DNA from: Paracentrotus lividus
Taxonomy: Eukaryota; Echinodermata; Echinoidea; Camarodonta; Echinidae
Direction: 5' to 3'
DNA length: 64,000 nucleotides
NCBI GenBank assembly: GCA_940671915.1
Contig: CALNVZ010002065.1
Location: 385,045 to 449,044 of the forward strand
A program made the translations under genes and the position numbers. A model generated the notes under the pieces. That model worked only from the letters and a program-made list of their open reading frames with translations, ran no database searches and was not told where the DNA came from. Positions 33,090 through 46,032 of the stretch are shown here, piece by piece; positions within the stretch are counted from its first letter, which is position 1, and the number at the start of each line of letters is the position of its first letter.

Positions 33090-34060
33090 CTAGGACACAA
33101 TGATTTGCAATGTGGGGTAGGAAGCTGGCCCATTGCTAGTTGAACTGCTCTCATCTCGAGAACGTTGATGTGTTGGGCCGACTCTCTCGATTCCCATTGG
33201 CCCGAGGCTTCGAGGTTTCCCATGTGAGCCCCCAGCCCGAGCTTTGACGCGTCTGTTGTCAGAGTGAGGGTTGGAATGGGCTTTTGGGTCTCTTCTCCCT
33301 GGTTTAAGAAGAGATGAAAGACCACTGCTGGACCTGATTGACTTATTTTGGATGATAGTGGGATGGATGGTCCTTGGAGGGAGACGGCTTGGTTTGAAGT
33401 GTCTCAAGAAATGCAGCTGAAGAGGTCTCAATGTGACGTCTGCATTGTGGGATAGGTCTATCAAGGCTCGGCGAGAACCTAGGAAAACTTGCCAATCCTC
33501 GGCAGAGATGCGAACCAGGTTGAGCCAAAGCCCTGCTCCCACTGCTAGAATTTTTCCACTCTGTGGAGGGAATGCGCGTACTACAAGGCATGGAATATTT
33601 ATCCCTGGCCAAAAATTCTGGAGTGGTCGTTGGCGTGAGCTTCGATTTCTTTTCGTTTACCATGAAGCCCAAGTCCTTGGCTTAATGTGCATCTATCTCT
33701 ATATTTTGGACTCGAGGGTGGCTTTTGACGGGCGAGAAGGAGCCAGTCGTCTAGGTAACAGAAGATTGTAATTCCCTCGTCTTCTTAATTTCCCGGCCGC
33801 AACTACTTGATTAAGCGGGAGAAAATTCTTGGGAGCTGGTTTTAGCCCGAATGGGAGAGCCTTGAATTGGTAACAAATGTTTTTCTACCTTGAATCCAAG
33901 TATCTTTTTCCGAGCTTCGTGGGGCCATCGGGATGATAATATTGCATCTTGAAGGTCTATTGTTACTGCCATTTCGTGGGATTTATTAGGGGCAGGATGG
34001 TTGAGAGAGATTCCATTTTGAAGGTGGTGGTTTGGAGAAGCTTGTTTTTACTCTCTTTAG
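33090..34060 (-). pseudogene. Reverse transcriptase and RNase H of the DIRS-like element (broken)
   Basis: Palm motif YLDDW at 33757-33743. Upstream are VTIDLQDA and an ALPFGLKPAP-type block in a shifted frame; downstream LGFMVNEKKSKL, then RNase H with TTDASKLGLGAH and QHINVLEMRAVQLA (about 33270-33130). Frame changes between blocks show decay or assembly errors. Confidence 0.75.
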
Positions 34061-34435
34061 GTTGAAAGACCATGCGGAAGCCCCCCGAGCGTTTTTTTCT
34101 AAGAACACCGAGACAGGAGGAGGGAATTGTTTGTCCGAACTTGAACTATTACCTTTTTGATAGGAGAGATTGTATTTCTGTTTCTTAATGCCCCTTAGCC
34201 GGATGGGATCCCTGGGAAGAGGGCGTTCTGACGCCGGAAATGGGAAATTTGACAAGAATCCTTGGAAAGATTGGGTTGATCCCGAACTTATTATGTCGAG
34301 AACAAACTTGTCGGTGAGATATCCTCTCCCAGTTTTGAAGCCAAAGAGTCAGCCTCCCCCCGACTGGGACATGATGGAGGGGGTTAGAACTATTGAAATT
34401 GATTGTCAAATACCGCTGATCGTTCGCCAAGGCCC

Positions 34436-34957
34436 TTAAAACAGTGGCCTTGGGACTGGAACTGGGGCTAACGTCCACGCCCCCACTACGGGAGCCGCGA
34501 TAGTTTTGTGACTTCTTGGCGGTTGTCCCTCCTCCACGCCTAGCGTTAGAGTCATTAGGGGGACGCGAGAAGCTAGGGAAAGAGGGGCCCCCTCTGATCT
34601 TCTGAAGGACGGGGCCTGGGTCCTGAGACAAAGAAGGAAACTTCTGTTTGTGGCTGAGACTGAGTGGAACTTAGATCTATACTTATAGCCTGAGGAGCTA
34701 GATCTATTGCCGGAACTTAGCTTATAGAAAGTTTTGTCCGCCGTGTTACTTTCAGAAATGTTTTTGATCGAGCACATCCTGAAATTTACCATTAAATAAA
34801 TCTTTACCTTCACATGGTAGTCTACCAAACATCTTGCAGCTTCCCGCTCGATGTTAAGAGCAGTCACACGTTGCTCCTTCTTAGCCTCGTCGTAAGTAGG
34901 GCTGATCTTGTGCCTGTTCATACTGCAGGTCAGCAATCTAGAAAGAGATTTAAGCAC
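34436..34957 (-). pseudogene. Upstream gag-like reading frame of the DIRS-like element
   Basis: A 173-codon minus-strand frame 5' of the reverse transcriptase, in the gag position. Basic and Ser-rich; no diagnostic motif. Assigned by position only. Confidence 0.35.
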
Positions 34958-36458
34958 GATCTCTATCGGTTGAAGTCAATCCTAGGCTCTCTGCCTCCGT
35001 CAGGGCCGTAATCAGGCAGCCCTGAAAAATTGCGAGACGCATACCATTGCGGGCAGAGATGTCGATTGCCGACAAATCCCTGTCGGTGCTGATAAAAAGT
35101 GCGGCTGCGCAGGGTTGTTGTATCTGGATTTCTTCGCCCCTGCATCGCCAACGCGAAAGCCTACGTCTGGGACCGTGGGGGAGCACAGATAATTATCAAA
35201 GTCCTGAGACGCGATCCTGTAATCCTTGTTTCACCTCTCTACTCGCCGGTTTAATCCAGAGCGGCGATTATCTAGTTTGTGGAAGCAGAACTTATACGGT
35301 CCGTCCATCTTTATTCCCGCAGAGAATCTTCTCGATCTCCGATGATGATTCAGTCTAAAAATAGACTGCTGCTTAACGTCAGTCACGTGATCATCTTCTT
35401 CGTCCGCCCCGCAGTTGTGGGCAATATTTAGAGAGAATTCTCGCTGCCCGATGTCGGTCGTCAGATGCAGTGGAATCCCGCAAGTGCGCCATCTCGCGGC
35501 TGGTCACGTGAGCGGTAATTTTGCGATTGGTCCGTTAAGCCGCTGGCTTGGCCAATCATATAGGCGATCTAGCACTGTAATTTGTGCGATTGGTCCGTTA
35601 AGCCGCTGGCTTGGCCAATCATAGCGATCTAGCACTCTGTGCGGCCTGTAAGGAGTGTGTTTCACTGGAAACTGAAGATGAAGAGAAGTCTCTCCATTTC
35701 TCGCCCGGGAAGTTACGGCTTGGTTACGTACTGGGTTGTGATAGCCGTACTCGGAGTCTGATCCCCAACTATTGAAATGCTACCCGTCTCTCTGGGGGTG
35801 AGGCGGACTCTCGTTCCCCCCCTCCCTGGCCATGGGTGATTGGCGAGATGATAATATTCCTCTAGTCTTTTGTTGACTTGATAGTTTGGGACCGAGATCC
35901 AAGGGATCTGGGTCGGGGTGGGTAGATGGGGGTTGGGTATTGGGAGGAGGCATGATAGCCTGAAGGCTTTGATAATCCAGTCGCCCGCCTGAGCTGGGTC
36001 AGGGAGCGTAGTAAATTGGTGGGTCTTCGACGTTTTAGAGGTCACACTCGCATCCTCGTGGACACCCTCTTTTTTGGTGAGGTTGAGGAGTTAACACTGC
36101 CCCTCTCAGGGGACTTATCCGACCCGATACCCGAACATCATGGAGGTCGAAGGGTTCGGTGATGGGTTCCCAGCCGGATTTTTCGAGGGTTCAGTCCTCA
36201 CCGCTGGTTTGCTCGTCAAAGGGGGATTATTGGGCGTTTCTTTTTTGCCTACCCACCCTTATCCGTGGGCCCGATTATCGTTTTTTTTTGAGGGTTTATT
36301 CCTCGAGCTCGCCTCTTCAGAGGGAGCGAGTAGATTTCTCTGGCATTAGGATCCCGAACTACTCTTTTTGGTCCGGCATATCTTTGGCGATATTTTGGGG
36401 TGTAGTTTTGTCTTTAATATCTTGGCCGATTTCATATCTCTTTACTTTGAAGCGCGGC

Positions 36459-36652
36459 AACGAAAGAGGAAGTAGACGTGTGTGGAGAGGCGTTATATAG
36501 TCCCTGCGTGACGGGTTTCCCCGTCTGCTTCAGGGCATTTAGACTCTTTTCGAGCCCGTTTTTTGTTTGCCGGTGGCTATTCTACTTTGGGCAACGAATA
36601 GCAATTTGAAGAGATATAGGTAAGTATAGCGCAGTGTAGTAAATTGGAGAAT
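36459..36652. repeat. DIRS-like element, 5' inverted terminal repeat
   Basis: Inverted match to 31016-31221, including GGCGTTATATAGTCCC and GGGCAACGAATAGCAATTTG. Confidence 0.8.
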
Positions 36653-37257
36653 AATAATAATACTACTACTAATTATGAACATTTATACAGCTCCATGTCG
36701 GTCGGAATTGACACTCATGTTAACAATGCGATATTTCTATGACATGTTTACAATACACCATTTGTACGACATGTTTACAGTACAGTTTCTGTATTACATG
36801 TTAATAATATGTAGTATTTGTGATATATTTACAAGCATATTTTTTTTATATTAACTATGAAATGACCAATAACAAACTTTAGCTTTAGTAAGTACGAGCA
36901 AAATGGTGTGCACATGTTCATGGCCAATTGTTATAAATTTTCCTAATTTTTGTGAAAATAGTTTTGGTTAATGTGTAATTCTTTTGTTACAATTTTAAAA
37001 CGTTTAGTGAAGATTCAATTTTATGTTGTAATCGTGTATTTTGTGTCATCACCATGACTCAAAACTCTCTATATTGAATTATGTACAAATTTCTAAGAAT
37101 CTAACTACAAAAAAAAGTACTGAATAGAAATAAATATATTATTAATCAGAATTTTCATCCATTATGTTATTTTATGATTTCTATTTCAACATAACACATA
37201 AAATTCCTCTTTTTATCAAACAATGACAACTTTTTTTAATCCACAATCTTTAATTTA

Positions 37258-38347
37258 TATACAGAGTGAGTAAAAAATAATGTCCCATAATTTTGAAGTT
37301 GCCTTCTTTGAAGCATGAACATTTAATCATGGGTTTCATGATGTGTCTTTGTAGAGTCATTCTCCCAGCATTTATTGGTACCCTTTTCATTTGGATCTTT
37401 GCACACATGCATGACTAAGTAACAATCTTCAGAAGACTGCAGAGTCTCAATTGTGTCAAATAGATGGATGAAGATTAAAACAAATGTTGACATAATATGT
37501 GTACAAACATATGTACAAACATACACACACCCTCTCACCACAAACAAACACATACACACATCCTATGGAATAAACTTCCACAAGACATTCGAAATTTTTG
37601 TTGTCTTAGCACCTTCAAAACTTCACTAAAAACCTGGTTATTCAAACAAGCTTACCAGTAAATGTATAACTCTTACTCTTTCTAAATAAGTTTTTCATTT
37701 TTCTTTACTGCGCCATGAGCATCTTTCATGATGGATATCGGCGCATTATAAATGTTCACATTATTATTATTATATACACCCATCCTCCCTCTCACACAAG
37801 CACATCATCATACACGCACCCACAAACATAGTAAACAATTTACAATTACATTTCCCATTTGTGTTTTGTTTACCAAGACCAATGTTTACCAAGACCAACG
37901 TTTGGGACATATGTAATAATTCCTTAACAACTGTTTAAGAGTGTGAGTAAAAGTGTGTGTGTGTGTGTGTGTGTTTTTGACGGTGCGTCTATTGAAGATG
38001 TGGATGTGTATTTGTGTGTGTGCTGGTGTGGATGATATAGGGTATGTGTGTGTATGAGGGTGTGTGTCTCTGTGTATGTGGGTGTGTTTGTCTTTATGCA
38101 TGCACATAAGTAATAAATTATCAATTTTTCAATTTTTTTATTAATAACCCAGCCACTAGTCGCAAGGGACATTTTGCTGTCTTCTGAAGATTGTCTGTTA
38201 TTGAGTCATGCGTGCAAAGATCCATATAAAAAGGGTACTAATATGCTAGGAGGATAACTCTACCTAACCATATCATTAAGCCCTTAAATAAATGTTCATA
38301 CCTTTCACAAGACAACTGAAGGGACATTATTTTTTAATCGCTCTGTA
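37258..38347. mobile_element. Foldback repeat, copy 1 (CAGAGTGAGT/CGCTCTGTA ends)
   Basis: Left arm (37258-37480) and right arm (38150-38347) are inverted copies, sharing GGGACATTAT, ATGGGTTTCATG-like and AATCTTCAGAAGAC blocks. The centre is CA/TG microsatellite. A second copy is at 58898-59757 and a diverged one at 6.7-7.5 kb. Confidence 0.65.
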
Positions 38348-38622
38348 CAGTGTGTCCTAGAAAGAACTACACACTCTGAAGTGGCTACCAAATAAGAAAT
38401 ATATGGTACCTGGGGGAAAAGATTTATATGTAGATAAAGCTCATATCCTCAACTATTTTTTGACACCAAAAAATCCAAAAATGATGCATGCCTCAATGAG
38501 CAACGCCCACTTTTGTCACAGACAAAAAAAATAGACATCAATATTATGCAGAAATGTGATGGTTAACCTTTTCGTTTTGTAGCTTAGTTTCTTTTGTCTT
38601 TGTAAGCCGATTCATGACATTA

Positions 38623-40933
38623 TTAACTCTTTGTGTGCCATGAGCGCCGAATTGCACGTACGTAGGGGTGCCGTGAGCGCAATTTTGCACAATAGTACAC
38701 AAGTCAATTAGACATTCATATTACCACTCGTAGCGGGCAGCAATTATTCGCGCTCTGTATTGTTTGCATTGTATACAAGTCACGCTTTCGGATAAACTAC
38801 TTTTTGTCATAACTATTACATTTGAAATAACAGCGTATTTATCGTTTTTGGTTTTGTTTTTGTTTTTGTTTTTATGTTTTTTTTTGTTTTTTTTGCTCTT
38901 TGTTAGAAGTCCTCATATACTTGTGTAAATTTGGCATTACAGTAAACTGTACTTGTAACATGCACTGGTGGAAAAAATCAATAAAGTTCTTCATTTCAAA
39001 GGCTGATTTATGGCACAAAAGAAGAAGGAGATCCCTCTGATATCCCTTTCCACTTCCGCTAAGCCGGATATCGAACATATGACCAGGACCAGTGTAGTTT
39101 CAATGAGGAGATCACCCCCATTGTCAAGAGTGGCCTACAGGGCTAGGGCTGCGGGGGGGGGGGGATTCAATGGGAGGGATTACACTCTCAGAACGCTGGT
39201 AAAAAAAATGCATATTAAAACCAGTTGGTTAAAAATATTAACCAATAATGTATTAAAAAGAAAAGTTGGTTAAAAAACAAGTTGGTTAAACGTGAAAAAG
39301 CATGGGTTGGTTAAAAAAGCCCAATTCCAATTTTAACCAATAGTTGGTTTAAAAAAATTGGTCACGTGGAAGAAAAACAACCAATGGGAAACGGGGATTT
39401 AAACAAAGATACGCGCTCCGCTCCTCGCGCTAGAAATCTTGCGATTTTGATTTATACACGTAAGATATAGTGCGCCTATTCATTATGCACGTATTTTGTT
39501 CGCGACGACAACAGGGTTACACAAGCTGACTGCTGGTCTGGCTGGACCTATCTTGACAATCTGATCAAAGTATATTGGTAGGTAGAAATGACTTGAAGAG
39601 TATAGGCCTGTGATATAAGACTAACATGCATTAATGTTTTGGACTACATGGCCAGTACGGTTCTTAATTATTTCGGTTGAGACGTTAGACCTAGCGTTAA
39701 CTTAGGTATTAAACTTGCCTGAAATTTATGCAGCTCCGGTCTAGAATCTAAATACTTCGCTCTCCAACCAAATTGGTCTCGGACTAAGTCTTGAGGTCAT
39801 AGATTTAGTTGGCTAAATATTATAACTACGTTAGAACCATCACTTGCATCTAAATTTAGCCTAAATATTTTTAAACCTTTCGATTATAGTCAATGAGGCT
39901 ACTTGACTGGTTTAAGAGTGATGACCTTGGAATCTAAACGTAGAATCTAGGCCAGCATCTCGTTTCTATATTCTAGATCTATAATTAGATCCAGTTAGAT
40001 TTCAGATACTGGACTAGTTTTAGACCTAACGTCTGAACCGAAGTAATGATATTGTACTGACTACTGGACAATACTTAGGCTACTGTAGGCCTACCCTATT
40101 TAGGCCAACACATAATGCATGTAGTCTAATATATCAGGCATAACTCTTCATTGTTATTTGTACCAATACTTTGATCAAATTGTCAAAAGGCCGGTCCAGT
40201 CCGGTCTATCGGCTTGATTTTTTTTAAACACCAACCATGATGTATTAAAAAAAGAAATTAACCAATTAAGTATTAAAATTTAACCAACTAGGGTTGGTTA
40301 AAATATTTTAACCAACTTTTTATTAAAGTTTTAATACATAATTGGTTAAATTTTTAACCAACTGGGGTTGGTTTAACCGGCGTTTAACCAACAGTTGGTA
40401 AGTTCATATTTGAACCAACGGTTGGTTAAAATTTTGGCCGGTTGGTTAAAATTTTTCTGAGAGTGTACCCCTTTGTCAAGAGTGGCTGAGAGGGACACTT
40501 TGATCTTTCTTTTCCTTTGAACTTTTTTTTTAAAATAAACTATAACCCTAGTATTTTATTGTTAGTATGAGAGTATGATATACCGAAAGAAAGCTTAAAA
40601 GTTCACCTTGCTAATGCATTTGGTTTGGAAGTATGTCTGCATTGGTAAATAAGACATTTTTGAGGAATTTAAAGCTGTCATAAATATAACAAATTAAACA
40701 ATATATATTTATGATTATTACAAAAATGATAGTAAATAATGCCACAAGTGTGGCATTATCAAAACGGAAATTTTATACTCTACAACTCTGCTACACAATA
40801 TTTTTTGTTAGGTTCAAGCAGTAAAAAGTTATAGCAAGTTGATTCAGCACACTCTATAAAGATTGGCCTTAAATGCATGTCTCTGAAATAATGTGGCACA
40901 GGCCGGTTTTTCAAGTGGCGCATAAAGAGTTAA
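38623..40933. mobile_element. TTAA-flanked piggyBac-like element nested in the mariner-like element
   Basis: Ends TTAACTCTTTGTGTGCCATG and GGCGCATAAAGAGTTAA are inverted with TTAA borders. It carries its own insertion at 39182-40468. No transposase recognised. Confidence 0.55.
39182..40468. mobile_element. Innermost nested element rich in TTGGTTAAA motifs
   Basis: Ends ACACTCTCAGAA and TTCTGAGAGTGT are inverted. Many copies of TTGGTTAAA and TTAACCAA occur near both ends (39215-39370 and 40240-40460), making sticky inverted arms. A similar segment (TTGTCAAGAGTGGC) lies on both sides (about 39120 and 40473). Confidence 0.6.
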
Positions 40934-41153
40934 AATTGCCCTTTTGGCTGCCCATAAGCAGGTGGTAAATGAATAGCAAATTCCTGCCTACCCTCTTTTT
41001 TGAGTCCATCACTAAGGGGGCATTGCTCATTGAAGTATGCATCAATTTTTGACTTTGTTGTGTCAAATAATAGTTGAGAATATGAGCTTTATCTACATAT
41101 TTCTTTTTCGGTAGCCATTTCAAAAGTGTATTATTCATTTCTGGGACACACTG

Positions 41154-44100
41154 TTCATGCATGGAAGTAATTATACCAGCTAACATTTGAGCAACGATCT
41201 TAATTCATGCTTCTATGAGTCAGGTCAATAGACAAAATGCAATTTTCTATCGTTCACAAACTTTAAAATCTTTGAATCAATGACTTTGGAACAAAATTTC
41301 AGGTTTTCAACAACATTGTTGCATACTGATGTTTTGAAAGGATGTTTCTGACTTTTGCTGCCAATATCCAATAATTTGTGATTGCATGAACACATTTAAA
41401 AAAAAAAAAAAAAAAAAAAAATGCAATTTTAGAATCATGATATAAATACTAAGTTATGGTGTGCTTTATCGATAAAGCGATCGCGTGTGTGAGATCTGTA
41501 TGAAACTGACAGCTTTCAAAACTTGTCAAAATTGGTACGTAGAAATACAAAAGATGAACTCTTTATGCTAGAAGCATCCCTGGGAATATGAGAACACAAA
41601 GCTGAACACAACAAACTTGTTCCCTTATGCCTTCACTCAACATTATACATTGAAAACTATTGTACCATGGAATGTGTATCTCTTCGATTGGATTCTCAAA
41701 CCTATTCAAATTTCAATATTTGATCTTATTTATTTTCAGATGGTAAACAAGGAACAAATGCATACAAAAGGCCAAGTTTTCCCCATATACTCGTCAGCAG
41801 ATTTATTTGATGCCAATTGTTAAAGGGATGCAGTAACATTGAACAAAAATTGAAATTGCAATTTAATAAAATAGCTCATATTGACAAAAATTATAAACAT
41901 ATACAGTTGTGGCCAATTAGAACGCCCAAAGCTACACAAAGTCGATGGGATTCTGAACACCCTAGTGCATTTGCCGAAGTAAGTTTAGAGATAACTTTTT
42001 GATGCCGAAACATTCTATGACTTAGCATAGAGTCTCACGCATCTTGTGATAACAAATTTATATAGTTTTGTTCGACCATCGGGTAATGTGTAGTTTCAAA
42101 AATTGTTGCGCTATGCGCATTCAGCTCTCCCCTAGAATGTGTAATGTAAATGTAGTATCAAATGCAGATATGTGAAATGACAATTACATATGCTGATAAC
42201 TTAAAAGTTTTTGCGATAAAGGTATGAAACTTTGCAGGCTTACTCATTCTAATATGCCCCAAATACATGCCAAGTTTCAGAAAATTTTTTACATTTGGAG
42301 GGGGTGGATGGGCCCCCTCCTCTGGTTGTGAGATGACCAAAATAATTCTGCCCATTTAAGGTTGGGAACATTTTTTCATATAATGAATGAATTCTTTTTA
42401 AATATATATTTCCTGAAACTTAATTTCATGAGCCATTCAAATATGATGAAATATTAAGGGTCAGTAGAAAGAGAAACTTAAATAGGGGCTCTATATTAAA
42501 AATTTGAGCCCGCTGGGCAAGAAGCCACTGATACTTGCGACAGAACGGTGGTGATATGATCGTGCAAGGCTGTAGTCGTAGCCTTGTTTATTCTCACTGT
42601 TTTGAGGTACTAAATGACTTCCATTTGCTCCAAAAAATTTCAGTAGTTTGTTTTTACAGTCAGACCAATAGGATTTAACTAATTTTGGTCCCTCTCCAAC
42701 TTGTTTTGGGAAGTTACTGAATCCCTTTAAATAGATTGATAATACCTCCAACAATAAAGCTGCTGTGAATCTATTTCTTTCCTTATGCAGAATACCAAAT
42801 ATTTGACTGAGACTGAGGGGTGATAACAATAATAATCTATATCCCTTTTGAAATGAGATGAATAGGATTGTACTGTAATCCCGATGCTAGAGAGCGCTTC
42901 AATTTTTTTTTACCTCAAATCTACGAGGTGGAATGTTTATTCTTTCCAAAATCCCATCAAATATATAAACAGCAAATTATGAACAGATTTATTTTTTTTG
43001 TACACCACTCATTTATTTTATTTTTTTCATCCCTTCCATATTGCATTTTGTTTTGTATCATTTCATTATGTTCAATTGGCTTTACTTCTTTAATCCATGG
43101 TTGAGTTAAAATCTAATAAAACCATGTTTTGTTGAATTTTCTATATTTGTACATGTAATATCTATTATTTAAAAGAAACCTTCTAAATTCATAACAATTC
43201 TTGTAAAACTATGTTAAAGTATTTGTTTTTAAATCCCATGAAATATGTTTCATTACTTTATCCTGGTAAAACAAAATATGGGATATTTACCACATCAAAA
43301 CTGAAACTGAAATGAAAACTTTGATTCATTCTAAAATGAAATTTAATAAAAATCTTACACTATACTTGAGGGGATATTACAAACATTATGGCGCATGTAC
43401 CTTCCCTTTCAGATTTTCAAAAGATGTGTTCTTAGTCTTACGGATGGTTTCCTTAACACAGACAGCTGAATAATCAGGATTTATAAATGAAGCAACAGGC
43501 TAAACGAGTACAATTTTCACCGATATCGGTTCCCTATTTTTTTTAACCTAGTAAAAAAATTATTGACCATGATAGACAGTTTTCTGTAATCCATCCACTA
43601 ATTAAAGAAAAACAACAGAAAAAGCCTGTTATGTTTGCTTTCACATTGTTGACTGATTATTTCATTCATTTCTTCTGCATCACAGCAATGAAGTTGGGTA
43701 TATTTCAGCATTCTGTTGATGGATATATTTCAAGTTTAATATATCATTTTCTTCTACTTTTATATAATTAGAGCAATCAATATACATAATACTTCTTGCA
43801 ATATACAAATTGTTTTATATTCCTTTTACTATTCAATATAATACCCTTTTGGGTTATTTTTGTCATTGCTTTTGGTGTGTGCTCTTATATCAAATGGATT
43901 GAATGGGTCTAGGTTTTAAAAGCTACAAAAGATGGATCACTGAAAGCTGAACTAAAATGTCATAGAAAATTTCAACTTCAACCATTGTTGGTTGTTTGGC
44001 TGCCAGCCAATGTGTCTATTTGGGAACAAAAGATTTGAAAATAATGTGTATACAAAAAAGTTAAAGCTATTTCCAATAGATGCTGCCCCTCAATCACACT

Positions 44101-45950
44101 GGTGTCAAATGAAATTGCTTTGTTTGAATTCCTGGCATTTTTTTTACCTTATTGACAAATGAAAAAACAAACAAACAAACAAACATAGATATTTCTATGA
44201 TATTGACTGGCCTTGAGGAAGATACTGCAGATATTTCGCAAACAAGTCTCATATTGCCACAAGTCGAAGATGAGGACAGCCAGTCAATGTTATTATTATT
44301 GTTACCTGATTAGCCACATTTTAAAGAAAAAAACATAAAATTTGCCTGATTTAAAGTAGGTATTGTCTTGGCATGTTTTTTCAGCATTCTGGACTGAACC
44401 ATTGTGACATAATTATCCGGGCGCGTAAAGTTTTTTTCATAATACTAAACCACTGTGACATATGTTTCTATGCATATCCATTGTCTTACCCTTTGTATTT
44501 TAACATGCATTATCTTACAATTACGCGTAGGAACCCCTACCAGACAAGATATGGATATTATGGACCAATAATTTAATACTGAGGCAAATTAGGAAATTCT
44601 CAAATTTCGCGGAGGAGGGGTGTATGAATATTATGGCCCCTTGTCAGAAGACTGAGCCATTGAGATGTATTTTGTGTTGACTGAAGCGATTAGGCAGACA
44701 AAATACGAGCTTATATCTTATCTCCAAAATGCCTAATTCAGGTAATAATCAAGAATGTACATAAATAAATAGAAGTGAATATTTATGGAATGAATTAATT
44801 CTGGTTATATTATTAAATTATCCTTGTGAAAACGTTCCCACTTGCCACTTTACACACACCGTAAAAGTAATGTTTGGCGCGCAATAAAAGCATAAAAAGT
44901 ATTTTTTGAAGTGCCGTGTGAATATTCAATGTGGATAACACGGTCCAGAGCATTTGAATGAATAAATATTGAAGGTGCATCAAACATAACACAAAGGATT
45001 AAGTCATGGAAGATTTGGAGTGCATAGAAAAAAATTCAATTGTAAGTTTCGTAAATAATGTTATTCAAAAGATGTGTATTGGCAAGCAACAAGTCCCCCG
45101 CTAACAAAGCTAATTTGGGTTTATATTCATACATAGGTATTCAGAAATCATTTTGGGGTAAATCGTCTAGCTGCAAGGTGTTTAAGGCACTTCTTCAATG
45201 TTACATGGTTGCGATCCATTTCCATTTCTGCCAATTACGAAACCCAATCATACAGTTGCCTCTGCCAAGATAATGGTAAGCTTTTATTTTATCTATTGTT
45301 GGTGCAGCTAAGAAGGACTAGGAAATGCATCCGTAAAATTTACACTGTATATCTAAGACAGTTCTGGAAGTGAGACAGTGGATTTTGTACACAAATTAAG
45401 CACTTAATAGAAGGTTGCCTATCAAGAAGTATACTATTCTATTCTAACATGAAAATGATATCACTGATCAGTAGGCCTATAATTTTAGTAAACATCAAAT
45501 GGGGATTGAACATGGTCAAATTCGTCATCAGATGTATTGATTCACTCCAAATAAAACAAACATAAGAAAAAAAATGAGACTCCATAAATTATCTCGCAAA
45601 ATAGGCCAACAAAAACTGAAATCAATGCATCTGTCCATATTAAGTGTCTAAAAAATAGTAAATTATTTCGAAATTTCAGCAATTTCTTTTTTACTTTGGA
45701 GAACTTTTAAAATTGTCAATTTTATGGGTCAACATTTTTTGTCAAAAAACATGAATAAACGTCCATAGTAATCATACCAAGCATCGGAGAATACTTGACA
45801 ATTTTTTTTAATTTAATTTAATTAGGAGAACTTTTAAAACTGACCATTTTATTGGTCCTAGACATTCTGTCAAGACACACAAATTTACATTCATAGAAAC
45901 CACTGATCACTTATTTTGTTTCTTCAATTAAATAACTTGATGTTTAAAAA
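41154..45950. other. Long gene-free region upstream of pair cassette 2
   Basis: Poly-A at about 41398-41421 and a CAGTTGTGGCCA Tc1-end-like sequence near 41905 without a partner end. A donor-like ATAATG|GTAAGC near 45263 could close a non-coding first exon. No coding exon recognised. Confidence 0.35.
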
Positions 45951-45968
45951 TTATGTTTCAATACACAG
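45945..45968 (+). promoter_or_regulatory. Possible 3' splice site upstream of pair gene B2
   Basis: 'tatgtttcaatacacag' ends at 45968, leaving a 64-base leader before ATG 46033. It parallels the acceptor before B1. Confidence 0.45.
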
Positions 45969-46032
45969 GCCATCAGGATGATAGCATGCATTCAATTACT
46001 GATAGAAGGCAGAGTGAATACCTCAAATCAAC

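Larger units (their letters stand above)
31015..36652 (-). mobile_element. DIRS-like tyrosine-recombinase retrotransposon
   Basis: A 5.6 kb element read on the minus strand. Inverted terminal repeats (36459-36652 and 31016-31221) flank a reverse transcriptase with YLDDW, an RNase H domain and a tyrosine recombinase. Next to the 3' terminal repeat is a segment (about 31270-31372) complementary to both element ends: the internal complementary region that defines DIRS elements. The coding parts are interrupted by frameshifts and stops, so the copy looks inactive. It lies between receptor D and pair cassette 2 and is GC-richer than its surroundings. Confidence 0.85.
38348..41153. mobile_element. 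Tc1/mariner-like element split by a nested insertion
   Basis: Ends CAGTGTGTCCTAGAAA (38348) and TTTCTGGGACACACTG (ending 41153) are inverted. The arms share GTGGCTACC/GGTAGCCA, GATAAAGCTCATAT and GAGCAACGCCC/GGGGGCATTGCTC. The arms are separated by the TTAA element at 38623-40933. Confidence 0.6.

Noticed and set aside
31030..36500. Plus-strand frames in the 31-36.5 kb interval as host genes
   Set aside because: They are shadows of the minus-strand DIRS-like element or lie in its terminal repeats.
37886..38172. His/Thr-rich frames
   Set aside because: Translations of a TG/CA microsatellite in a foldback repeat. The same holds for 59220-59528.
42491..42829. 112-codon minus-strand frame
   Set aside because: No domain, splice or codon pattern to support it. 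Treated as chance.
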